Part shown: piece by piece, positions 1 to 5,854 of the stretch
Layout of the letters: each line of letters opens with the position of its first letter
Position numbering within the stretch: position 1 is the first letter of the stretch
Assembly: GCA_026386995.1 (NCBI GenBank)
Contig: JAPLMO010000362.1
Coordinates: 1-6,485, forward strand
DNA length: 6,485 bases
Direction of reading: 5' to 3'
Source: Planctomycetota bacterium
GTDB taxonomy: Bacteria; Planctomycetota; Phycisphaerae; FEN-1346
Made by a program: the position numbers and the translations under genes
The notes under the pieces: generated by a model
What the model was told of the DNA's origin: nothing
What the model saw: the letters and a program-made list of their open reading frames with translations, nothing else
Databases searched by the model: none

Positions 1-23
1 ATCTCGATCCGGTCCTTGTTCAT
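1..23 (-). CDS. N-terminal fragment of a possible transposase/integrase
   Basis: Only eight codons are visible: ATG at 23 reading leftward as M-N-K-D-R-I-E and one incomplete codon. The start is preceded on the minus strand by AAGGGAAG three bases upstream, an acceptable Shine-Dalgarno sequence. The assignment rests on its position just inside the repeated IS-like end at 48-90, not on protein similarity, because eight residues cannot identify a family. Integrase-type transposases often begin with a short charged segment before a helix-turn-helix, which would fit. Confidence 0.35.
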
Positions 24-91
24 CCGCTTCCCTTAGCCCCCAAGAAGCGGACATTTCTACTGGGTCTGGACCGGACATTACTACTGGGTCA
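1..91 (-). mobile_element. Probable insertion-sequence end (partial, runs off the left edge)
   Basis: Two near-identical 19-nt direct repeats, CGGACATTTCTACTGGGTC (48-66) and CGGACATTACTACTGGGTC (72-90), lie 24 nt apart and differ at one base. Immediately inward on the minus strand come a purine-rich ribosome binding site and an ATG at 23 opening an ORF that exits the window. Repeated subterminal motifs in front of a transposase start are typical of IS ends, for example in the IS21 and other integrase-type groups. On the minus strand the outer repeat begins TGACCC, so a TG terminus at about position 91 is plausible. The other end and any target duplication are outside the window, so neither family nor boundary can be confirmed. 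Confidence 0.5.
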
Positions 92-113
92 CGACACCGT
101 CGCGGCGAAAAAC

Positions 114-142
114 TTGCTACCGGCCGGGTCACATTCTACACT
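114..142 (+). promoter_or_regulatory. Candidate sigma70 promoter of the first lipoprotein gene
   Basis: TTGCTA (114-119) and TACACT (137-142) are separated by 17 bp. Each hexamer matches consensus at four of six positions. The predicted transcript start near 149 gives a leader of about 36 nt before the ATG at 185. It lies just outside the presumed IS end. Moderate match; other placements are possible. Confidence 0.4.
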
Positions 143-184
143 GTACATGCCCGGGATTATCCTGGCCCGGCAGGGGATAAGGAT

Positions 185-1261
185 ATGCGCGGACTGGCGC
201 GACTTGCGGCTCTCCTGGCGGCGGCGGCCCTCGTGGCCGGCTGCTTCGAGGGCAAGGCCGATTTCTCCCTCAATCCCGACGGCACGGGCAAGGTCGTCGG
301 CGAACTGCTTTTCCCGAGCCGTGCCCCGTGGCTCCAGAAGCGGTACTCGGCGCGGCCGGCCGACCCGAACGCCGCGCCCGAGCCGGTGCCGGATCCCGAG
401 GAGGAAATGCGGGAGTGCGTGGCCGCCACGATCAAGCGGTCGGTCGGCATCGACGCCTGGAAGGACGTCTCGTTCCAGCGGGCTGCCGACGGCCGCGTCA
501 AGTTCAAGGGCACCGCCTACTTCAAGGACCTCTCGAAGGTGCGGATCTACCCGGACGACCGGACGCGGATCAGTTTCGGCCCGGACGGCACCACCGCGCT
601 GCTCCTGATCCTGAATCGCGCGAAGCCCGTGACCGAGCCGCCCAAGCCCGCCGGCCCGACGTCCGGCGAGGACATCACCAGGCGCCTCAAGGAGATACGC
701 GATCGGTACCAGCAGGCCAAGAGCACCGTGACGACCGAACTGCCGGGCATGAAGGTCGCCCTCGTCTTTCACTCGTCGGGAACGCTGGAAGAATCGCGCG
801 GCCTGGAGCAGCAGGGCCCGACGCTTTCGTACGCGGTGGAGGGCGGCAGAATCGTGCAGGCGATGGAAGCCCAGATGACCGACGGCACGGTGATAAAGCA
901 GTGGGCGCTGGCGGGCAAGGCGCCGAGCCCGAAAGAGATGATGAACGAGAAGGTCTTCGGCGCGAAGGGCGAGGTCTGGGCACGCTGGAAAGGCCCGTTC
1001 AGGCAGTGCTTTGATTACCAGGCTGAGATGGGGGCGGCCAAGAAGGCGCAGCCGGCGATGATGGCCAAACTCGGCCTCGAGAAACCGCGCGATACGTCGC
1101 CGCGGCCGCCGTCGGCCCCGGCCGCGCCGAAAAACTCTCCGGCGCCCAAGAAGGACGCCGGGCCGGCGAAGTCGCCGGCGCCGGCCCCGAAAGGGCTGCC
1201 AAGCATGCCGATGCCCGCGGCTCCGCCGGCAATCCCGCCGCCGCTCGGTCCGCTATTCTAG
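185..1261 (+). CDS. Putative lipoprotein, tandem paralogue 1 (function unknown)
   Basis: A 358-residue exported protein. Residues 1-20 form a lipoprotein signal peptide: Arg at 2 and 6, an Ala/Leu core, and lipobox LVAGC with Cys20 as the lipidation site, so it should be membrane-anchored outside the cytoplasm. The mature start carries a FSLNPDGTGKV motif (27-37). A central block, GIDAWKDVSFQRAADG then FKGTAYFKDLS (88-117), and a C-terminal block around NEKVFGA (254-260) to KLGL (295-298) are both shared with the next gene. Residues 301-358 are Pro/Ala/Lys-rich and probably disordered. AGGGGA at 172-177, 7 nt before the ATG, supports the start. The stop abuts the first palindromic element. 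I do not recognise a characterised family; the DG motif after the lipobox recalls beta-rich lipoprotein domains, which is only an impression. Confidence 0.88.
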   Translation: MRGLARLAALLAAAALVAGCFEGKADFSLNPDGTGKVVGELLFPSRAPWLQKRYSARPADPNAAPEPVPDPEEEMRECVAATIKRSVGIDAWKDVSFQRAADGRVKFKGTAYFKDLSKVRIYPDDRTRISFGPDGTTALLLILNRAKPVTEPPKPAGPTSGEDITRRLKEIRDRYQQAKSTVTTELPGMKVALVFHSSGTLEESRGLEQQGPTLSYAVEGGRIVQAMEAQMTDGTVIKQWALAGKAPSPKEMMNEKVFGAKGEVWARWKGPFRQCFDYQAEMGAAKKAQPAMMAKLGLEKPRDTSPRPPSAPAAPKNSPAPKKDAGPAKSPAPAPKGLPSMPMPAAPPAIPPPLGPLF

Positions 1262-1380
1262 TAGCCTGTCAGGACTGAATCTGTGGGTGCCACGGCTGCG
1301 CTTTTTGCAGCCGTGGTCGTCGGCAGGGACGCACGGCTGCAAAAAGCGCAGCCGTGGCACCCACATAATCAAAGTTGACG
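1262..1380 (+). repeat. REPIN-like palindromic element, copy 1
   Basis: A 119-bp element with a perfect 33-bp inverted repeat (1283-1315 and 1332-1364) around a 16-nt spacer. Each arm is itself a hairpin: CCACGGCTGC and GCAGCCGTGG around a 7-nt loop (1290-1316), and the mirror unit at 1332-1356. Two small palindromes in inverted order with a short spacer is the REPIN architecture. Flanks are related in inverted sense (GTCA near each end, then a partly matching stretch), suggesting imperfect terminal repeats. It starts directly after the stop codon of lipoprotein 1 and ends 22 nt before the GTG of lipoprotein 2. A reverse-oriented copy lies at 4647-4765. No T-run follows the stem, so it is not a standard intrinsic terminator. 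Confidence 0.85.
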
Positions 1381-1402
1381 AACCACTTGACCGGAGAAAA
1401 CC

Positions 1403-2298
1403 GTGCGTAAGAGCCTGGAAATCGCTGCTGCGCTGGTGGCGGCCGCCGTGCTGGCCGGATGCATCGAGGTCCGGGAGGACTATACGCTGAACCCCGACGG
1501 CTCGGGCAAGGTCGCCGTGGATTTCCCTGCGCCGGCCAGGCTGACAAACCCGACCCCGCCGTCCTTGCGAAACAGACCGTGCGGCACATACTCGATACGT
1601 CCCCAGGTGTCGACGCCTGGGCCGACGTGTCCTACAACCGCGCCGAGGATGGCCGGCTGCATTTCAAGGGAACCGCCTACTTCAAGGATTTCTCGACGCC
1701 GCGGCTGAAAATCGCCGATCTGCTGGGCGTCACCTGCACCAGGGAAGAGAAGGGCGGCATGACGCTCCTCGTGGACCGCCCGGCGGAGGCGGCCAAGACG
1801 CCGGCCGCGCAGGCGCCCGCGGCGAAACTCACGAAAGAGGAAATAGACTGGCGCGTCAAGGCCCAGCGCGATGGGTTCCGGCAGAAGCGGCCGTGGCTGG
1901 AACAGGTCCTCGCAAAGACCCGCATCGAGATGTCGTTCCGCCTGCCCGGTACGCCTGGCGAGGTGACGAATCTCCAGAAGAGCGAAGACGGGACCCTGCG
2001 ATTTGTTCTGGAGGGGCCCAAACTGCTCCAGGCGATCGATCAACTGGTGGCCGACGACGCGTACATGCGAGAGATGGTCGCTTCCGAAGCCGGGGCCAGG
2101 CCCGCCCGCCCGCGACTGCCCGAGGTCCTGAACGAGAAACTCTTCGGCGCCCGCGCGCCCATCCGGGCCAGCGTGACGGGCGACTTTAAGCCGCTCTTCG
2201 ACTATGCGGCGGAAGTGAAGGCCGCCAAAGACGCCTATTCGAAGATGCTGGAGCGCCTGGGCCTGGCCGCATTGCCGTCCGCGCCGCCCGCGAAATAA
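1403..2298 (+). CDS. Putative lipoprotein, tandem paralogue 2, with an apparent -1 frameshift
   Basis: The first part begins at GTG 1403, with GGAG (1393-1396) 6 nt upstream. It encodes a lipoprotein signal with lipobox VLAGC (Cys20), then YTLNPDGSGKV (27-37), matching paralogue 1. The rest (GVDAWADVSYNRAEDG, FKGTAYFKDFS, NEKLFGA, ERLGL), also matching paralogue 1, is in the -1 frame and ends at TAA 2298. The two frames overlap, and the switch must fall at about 1535-1560 to keep both parts natural. The joined product is about 298 residues. At 1546-1552 the sequence reads A AAC CCG in the upstream frame, the X XXY YYZ pattern of a -1 slippery site, but CCC in the A-site position would be an unusual choice. 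Explanations are a decayed gene, a sequencing or assembly error of one missing base, or programmed slippage. The open ends in both frames and preserved paralogue motifs favour a recent change or an error. Function unknown. Confidence 0.78.
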
Positions 2299-2344
2299 AA
2301 AAGTTTTTCCGGAACTTCTGACGGCTGGTGGAGTTCAGACAAGT

Positions 2345-2404
2345 AGTGGTCGGGCGCAACCGCCCTTTCTTTGCTCGGCCACTGCGGTCCTTTTCGGACC
2401 GCCC
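2345..2404 (+). other. Two stem-loops between convergent genes
   Basis: GGGCG (2352-2356) pairs with CGCCC (2361-2365) around CAAC and is followed by TTTCTTT, a weak terminator-like unit. It sits inside a looser outer pairing of AGTGG (2345-2349) with CCACT (2379-2383). GCGGTCC and GGACCGC then form a 7-bp stem around TTTTC (about 2384-2402). The 10-nt string ACCGCCCTTT occurs at both 2359-2368 and 2398-2407. Together with the terminator at 2415-2459 they fill the 166-nt gap between lipoprotein 2 and the minus-strand operon. Confidence 0.45.
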
Positions 2405-2414
2405 TTTGGCCCTA

Positions 2415-2459
2415 GGGCGTCGCTACTCACCCCCATGGTAGCGACGCCCATCTTTTTTT
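2415..2459 (+). terminator. Rho-independent terminator after the lipoprotein pair
   Basis: GGGCGTCGCTAC (2415-2426) pairs perfectly with GTAGCGACGCCC (2438-2449) in a 12-bp stem with an 11-nt loop. It is followed by ATC and seven T residues (2453-2459). The T-run is on the plus strand, so it ends plus-strand transcription. It lies 6 nt beyond the stop codon of the convergent minus-strand gene, whose transcripts would meet the same stem without a T-run. Confidence 0.85.
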
Positions 2460-2464
2460 CCGGG

Positions 2465-2863
2465 CTACAGGAAGAACTTCACAATCACCGCCGCGATGGT
2501 AATCAGAACAAGGACGGCAATGATGATGCGGGCGGTCCATTCCCCGCCCTTGCTTTTCTGCGTGACGTCTTCCCACGAGGTCATCTCTCGCCAGGCACCG
2601 CCGCGGTTGTAGGCCAGGAACAGGGCCATGGTCTTTTCGAGTCCCAGGCGGCTGTCGACCGCGCGGAACTGCCGGTCGTTCTCGCGGCGCTCGACGACGA
2701 AGGCGTTCTCCTCGCCGCTGGTCTGGATGTATTCGAGCGGCTCTTCCCGGCGCGTGAGGATGGCAAAGGTGCCCGACTCCCCGCCCAGGCCCCGGATGGC
2801 CTGGCGGATCTGCTCCTCCGACGGATTCTCAATATCCCCGCCCTCTTCGGTCTCCAGATGCAT
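2465..2863 (-). CDS. Small tail-anchored membrane protein of unknown function
   Basis: A 132-residue protein. Residues 1-108 are soluble and highly charged (DIENPSEEQIRQAIRGL, EYIQTSGEENAFVVERREND, LFLAYNRGGAWREMTSWEDV). Residues about 109-131 are one hydrophobic helix (WTARIIIAVLVLITIAAVIVKF) ending at the C-terminus, with no N-terminal signal, so the bulk should face the cytoplasm. The start at 2863 is chosen over an in-frame start at 3064 because AAGGAGA (2869-2875 on the minus strand) lies 5 nt upstream and the longer version would overlap the glycosylase gene out of frame. It is 17 nt downstream of the glycosylase gene and almost certainly co-transcribed. The helix, then beta-rich body, then W-containing C-terminal motif faintly resembles Imm1-type immunity proteins; I would not name it on that basis. 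Confidence 0.85.
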   Translation of the reverse strand: MHLETEEGGDIENPSEEQIRQAIRGLGGESGTFAILTRREEPLEYIQTSGEENAFVVERRENDRQFRAVDSRLGLEKTMALFLAYNRGGAWREMTSWEDVTQKSKGGEWTARIIIAVLVLITIAAVIVKFFL

Positions 2864-2880
2864 GGCCGTCTCCTTGACTT

Positions 2881-3819
2881 TTAGACCGCCGCATCCATCG
2901 CCGCCCGCGCCATCAAGAGGTCGTCGTAGACCTTCTTGCGCGTGTCGGGCGTGTAGTTGCGGAGCACGTAGGCAGGGTGAAAGGTGGGCATCAACTGGGC
3001 GCCGCGGTACGGGTAAAACCGGCCGCGCAGGCGCGTGATGCCGTCGCTGGTCTGGAGGAGCCACTTGGCCGCCGTCCCCCCGAGGGCGCAGATGACCCGC
3101 GGGCGGATGATCTCCAACTGCCGCGCCAGGTACGGCATGCAGTTGGCCGACTCGTCGGGCATCGGCGTGCGGTTACCCGGCGGCCGGCACTTGACGATAT
3201 TGCAGATGAAGACCTGCTCCCGCGTGAGGCCGATCGCCGCGATCATCTTCGTCAGCAGTTCCCCCGCCCGGCCGACGAACGCCAGACCCTGCCGGTCTTC
3301 TTCCTCGCCGGGGCCTTCGCCGACGAAGACAAGTTTCGTGTACGGGTTTCCCTGGCCGGGGACGGTGCGGGTCCGCCCGGCCGCCAGTTCCCGGCAGCGG
3401 TCGCAGGAGGCTACCTCGGCGGTGATGCGGGCCAGGGCGTCCTGGCGGCTGAAGCCGTCTTCTTCCGGGACGCTTCCGAACTCAAAGAGGTCGAGCGTCC
3501 GCGATTCCGCCGGCGCCTGTGCGGCCAGTTCGGCCTTCATGGTTGTTGCGATGGCATCGGGCGTCAGGGCAGGGGGCGCAACGACTACTTGCGAGCCCGC
3601 TTCACCCGAGCCTGCGGCATCCGAGCCCGCGGCGGGAGCCGCGGGGTACTCCCGACCGCCGCTAGCGGTGCTTGGTGCGCTGACCTCCGGTGTTGCCCGC
3701 CCCACGGCCGTCAACCCCGCGCGGCCCTCGCCCTCGAGGCGCGCACGCAGACCGGCCGCAAGCGATTGAAGCACGGTACGAGGATCGGAAGTGTCGGAAA
3801 CCTTGCGCGGCTCAGTCAT
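2881..3819 (-). CDS. udg: Family 4 (UDGa-type) uracil-DNA glycosylase
   Basis: Excises uracil from DNA to start base-excision repair. The 312-residue product has a disordered Ala/Pro/Gly-rich N-terminus (about 1-120) and a family 4 catalytic domain (about 128-312). Diagnostic motifs are GEGPGEEED (167-175), QGLAFVGRAGELL (177-189), NIVKCRPPGNR (207-217) and HPAYVLR (281-287). Cys139, Cys142, Cys211 and Cys227 fit the four ligands of the family's [4Fe-4S] cluster, including the 16-residue spacing of the last pair. The catalytic domain matches the roughly 200-residue size of single-domain members, so the N-terminus is an addition. The start ATG overlaps the deoC stop (ATGACTGA, 8 nt), and no clear Shine-Dalgarno sequence precedes it, which suggests translational coupling. 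The overlap and the 17-nt gap to the next gene indicate one operon. Confidence 0.95.
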   Translation of the reverse strand: MTEPRKVSDTSDPRTVLQSLAAGLRARLEGEGRAGLTAVGRATPEVSAPSTASGGREYPAAPAAGSDAAGSGEAGSQVVVAPPALTPDAIATTMKAELAAQAPAESRTLDLFEFGSVPEEDGFSRQDALARITAEVASCDRCRELAAGRTRTVPGQGNPYTKLVFVGEGPGEEEDRQGLAFVGRAGELLTKMIAAIGLTREQVFICNIVKCRPPGNRTPMPDESANCMPYLARQLEIIRPRVICALGGTAAKWLLQTSDGITRLRGRFYPYRGAQLMPTFHPAYVLRNYTPDTRKKVYDDLLMARAAMDAAV

Positions 3820-4525
3820 GGCGGAGGATCGATTTGGAGTTCTGGTACTCGCGGATGATCGCCACGCCGGCCGACGTGCCGATTCGCGTTGCCCCCGCGT
3901 CGATCATCGCCTTGACCTGCTGGAACGTGCGTATGCCGCCGGCGGCCTTCACCTGGGCCCGGTCGCCGACGGTCTTCTTCATCAGGGCCACGTCCTGGGC
4001 GGTTGCGCCGCCCGTCCCGAAGCCGGTCGAGGTCTTGACGAAATCGACGCCCGCGTCCAGGCAGGTCTTGCAGGCGCGGACCTTCTCCTCGTCCGTCAGG
4101 TAGCAGCACTCCAGGATGACCTTCAGGACCTTGCCGCCGGCGATCTTGCGGACGGCGGCGATCTCGTTGCGCACGTCGCTCCAGACGTCGCTCTTGAGGG
4201 CCACGAGGTTAATGACCATGTCGATTTCATCGGCCCCGGCGTCGACGCACGTGCGGGCCTCGGCCTGCTTGCCCTTCAGGCCGCCGCTCCCGAGCGGGAT
4301 GCCGATGGCCCCGCCGGCGTCCACGTCGGACCCGTTCAGGAGTTTCGCCACGCGCTCGATGTCGTACGGCGCGACCGAGACGGCCGCGAAGCCGTAGCCG
4401 ATGGCCTCGTCGCACGCCCGCTCGACGTCCTCGATCGTGTGGTCCGGTGCAAGGACCGTGTGATCGATGAATCTGGCCAGCGTCTCGACGCTCGGAAATT
4501 CCGTTTCGTAAGGCATTGCCACCAT
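3812..4525 (-). CDS. deoC: Deoxyribose-phosphate aldolase
   Basis: Splits 2-deoxyribose-5-phosphate into glyceraldehyde-3-phosphate and acetaldehyde, in cytoplasmic deoxynucleoside catabolism. The 237-residue protein covers the whole class I aldolase TIM barrel. Visible landmarks are FIDHTVLAPD (19-28), EIDMVIN with Asp102 (100-106), VKTSTGFG with Schiff-base Lys164 (163-170), and KAAGGIRT with the second active-site Lys193 (193-200). The usual IGFPxGANTTxVK stretch reads IGIPLGSGGLKGK (74-86), keeping the Lys but losing the NTT. AGGA lies only 2 nt before the ATG at 4525 and 10 nt before an in-frame ATG at 4516 (Met4), so translation may start at 4516. The stop overlaps the glycosylase start by 8 nt. 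No pentose phosphate isomerase or nucleoside phosphorylase gene is nearby. Confidence 0.95.
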   Translation of the reverse strand: MVAMPYETEFPSVETLARFIDHTVLAPDHTIEDVERACDEAIGYGFAAVSVAPYDIERVAKLLNGSDVDAGGAIGIPLGSGGLKGKQAEARTCVDAGADEIDMVINLVALKSDVWSDVRNEIAAVRKIAGGKVLKVILECCYLTDEEKVRACKTCLDAGVDFVKTSTGFGTGGATAQDVALMKKTVGDRAQVKAAGGIRTFQQVKAMIDAGATRIGTSAGVAIIREYQNSKSILRHD

Positions 4526-4597
4526 ATCCTAAGCGTACCGATGCGGCTCGGGGCGTTCAAGGGGCAACGAAGATTTATTCGCGAATTCCCTTAAAGC

Positions 4598-4603
4598 AGT
4601 ATA
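4598..4603 (-). promoter_or_regulatory. Candidate -10 box upstream of deoC
   Basis: TATACT on the minus strand matches the sigma70 -10 consensus at five of six positions, but no convincing -35 lies 16-18 bp upstream. A start near 4591 would give a leader of about 65 nt before deoC. The 242-nt gap from purM, half filled by the palindromic element, makes an independent promoter for the deoC operon reasonable. Weak evidence. Confidence 0.3.
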
Positions 4604-4646
4604 GGGGAAATCCCGGACAATGCTATCGGGCATTACCCTAATAGTC

Positions 4647-4765
4647 CGTCAACTTTGATTGTGCGGGTGCCACGGCTGCGCAGTTTGCAGCCGTGCGTCT
4701 CTGCCGACGACCACGGCTGCAAACTGCGCAGCCGTGGCACCCACAGAGTCAATCGTGACAGGCTA
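4647..4765 (-). repeat. REPIN-like palindromic element, copy 2
   Basis: Reverse-oriented 119-bp homologue of the element at 1262-1380. Arms 4663-4695 and 4712-4744 pair over 33 bp with one mismatch (4664), around a 16-nt spacer that differs from copy 1 at one base. Relative to copy 1, the arm bases TT/AA (1302-1303 with 1344-1345) are AG/CT here (4682-4683 with 4724-4725), so pairing is kept. The outer flanks (TAGCCTGTCA at one end, AATCAAAGTTGACG at the other) are shared, which sets the element length. It begins 2 nt after the purM stop, in the same orientation relative to purM as copy 1 is to lipoprotein 1, and lies between purM and deoC. Confidence 0.85.
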
Positions 4766-4767
4766 TA

Positions 4768-5832
4768 CTAATCGAAAACCACTTCCCCGCTCGCGCCCTT
4801 CTCGATGAGGCCGATGCGGTAGACCGTCTCGCCCGACTTCCGGAGCATCTCCGTGATATGGTCGGCGAAGAACGGCCTGACCATCAGCACAAAGCCGATC
4901 CCCATGTTGAAGACGTTCCACATCTCCTTCACCGGCACGTCGCCCGCCTTCTGCATCCACTTGAAGACCGGCGGCACGGACCACGAATTGCATTCGATGT
5001 GGGCCTCCAGCCCCTTGGGGATGACGCGCGGCACGTTGCCGGGAATGCCGGCCCCCGTGATGTGAGCCATGCCGTGAACGACCTTCTTGGTGCTGTAATA
5101 GCGTATCACCTTCAGGATCGACCGCGTGTAGATGCGCGTGGGCGTCAGGAAGACGTCGGCCACCGTGCCGCCGAGTTCGGGAATCTGGCTATCGGCCTTC
5201 AGGCCCGCTTCCTCGATGATCTTGCGGACGAGGCTGTAGCCGTTGGAGTGGACGCCGCTTGAGGCCAGGCCCAGCAGGACGTCGCCCTCTTCCATGCGGC
5301 GGCCGTCGACCATGCGGCTCTTTTCGACGACGCCGACCGCGAAGCCCGCCAGGTCGAAGTCGCCCGCCGCGTAGAAGCCCGGCATCTCGGCCGTCTCGCC
5401 GCCCAGGAGGGCGCAGTCGCACATCTGGCACGCCTCGGCGATGCCGATGACCACCTCGGCGTGCGTCTTGGGGTCCACGTGGCCGGTGGCCAGGTAATCG
5501 AGGAAGAAGAGCGGCTCGGCCCCGAGGACGGCGATGTCGTTGACGCACATCGCCACGAGGTCCTGGCCGACCGTCCGCACCTGCCCGGCGTCGATGGCCA
5601 GTCGCAACTTCGTTCCGACGCCGTCCGTGCCCGCCACCAGCATGGGATGCCGGTAGTTGTGGTTGAAGAGACGCTCGTTATAGTCAAGGCTGAAGACGCC
5701 GGCGAAGTGACCGTACATGTCCAGGACGCGCGGCCCGTGCGTTCGCTCGACGGCCGACTTGATCTCGTCGACCAGTTTGTCGCCGGCCTCCACGTCGACG
5801 CCGGCGGCCTTGTAGGTAAGACCCTTTCCCAT
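4768..5832 (-). CDS. purM: Phosphoribosylformylglycinamidine cyclo-ligase (AIR synthetase)
   Basis: Fifth step of de novo purine synthesis: ATP-dependent ring closure of FGAM to 5-aminoimidazole ribonucleotide, cytosolic. The 354-residue product is close to the usual size of about 345. Family motifs in order are YKAAGVDVEAGD (7-18), GTDGVGTK (68-75), AMCVNDI (94-100), FFLDYLATG (109-117), GGETAEMPG (144-152), SSGVHSNGYSL (191-201), PTRIY (231-235), AHITGAG (256-262) and FNMGIGFVL (308-316). The usual HITGGG reads HITGAG here. The start at 5832 is chosen over an in-frame ATG at 6012 because AAGGAG (5841-5846 on the minus strand) sits 8 nt upstream and homology begins at once, while the 60 extra residues look like non-coding sequence. 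No other pur gene is adjacent. A hairpin lies in the leader, and the stop is followed by the palindromic element. Confidence 0.96.
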   Translation of the reverse strand: MGKGLTYKAAGVDVEAGDKLVDEIKSAVERTHGPRVLDMYGHFAGVFSLDYNERLFNHNYRHPMLVAGTDGVGTKLRLAIDAGQVRTVGQDLVAMCVNDIAVLGAEPLFFLDYLATGHVDPKTHAEVVIGIAEACQMCDCALLGGETAEMPGFYAAGDFDLAGFAVGVVEKSRMVDGRRMEEGDVLLGLASSGVHSNGYSLVRKIIEEAGLKADSQIPELGGTVADVFLTPTRIYTRSILKVIRYYSTKKVVHGMAHITGAGIPGNVPRVIPKGLEAHIECNSWSVPPVFKWMQKAGDVPVKEMWNVFNMGIGFVLMVRPFFADHITEMLRKSGETVYRIGLIEKGASGEVVFD

Positions 5833-5840
5833 GCGGGACG

Positions 5841-5846
5841 CTCCTT
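5841..5846 (-). promoter_or_regulatory. Ribosome binding site deciding the purM start
   Basis: AAGGAG on the minus strand, 8 nt before the ATG at 5832. It is a strong match to the anti-Shine-Dalgarno sequence and rules against the longer in-frame start at 6012. Confidence 0.8.
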
Positions 5847-5854
5847 GACGGGGA

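Noticed and set aside
1283..1364. The long palindrome as an intrinsic terminator or a CRISPR-type repeat
   Set aside because: No T-run follows the stem on either strand, and there are just two distant, oppositely oriented copies with no spacer array.
1375..1380. TTGACG at the end of element copy 1 as a -35 for lipoprotein 2
   Set aside because: It lies only 22 nt before the GTG start, so a -10 and transcript start would fall at or after the start codon and no -10 is seen there.
1459..2298. An ORF starting at ATG 1459 as an independent 279-residue gene
   Set aside because: Its first ~26 residues are the out-of-frame reading of the lipobox and NPDG region. It lacks a ribosome binding site, and paralogue 1 shows the true N-terminus lies in the other frame.
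2864..3064. Extension of the small membrane protein to a start at 3064
   Set aside because: It would overlap the glycosylase coding region out of frame for nearly 190 nt, while AAGGAGA lies 5 nt before the start at 2863.
3791..4594. Long plus-strand ORF (267 codons) antisense to deoC, and similar long ORFs opposite the other genes
   Set aside because: These are open only because of GC-rich codon bias on the real genes' strand; the product is Arg/Asp/Val-rich with no domain, and DeoC on the minus strand is unambiguous.
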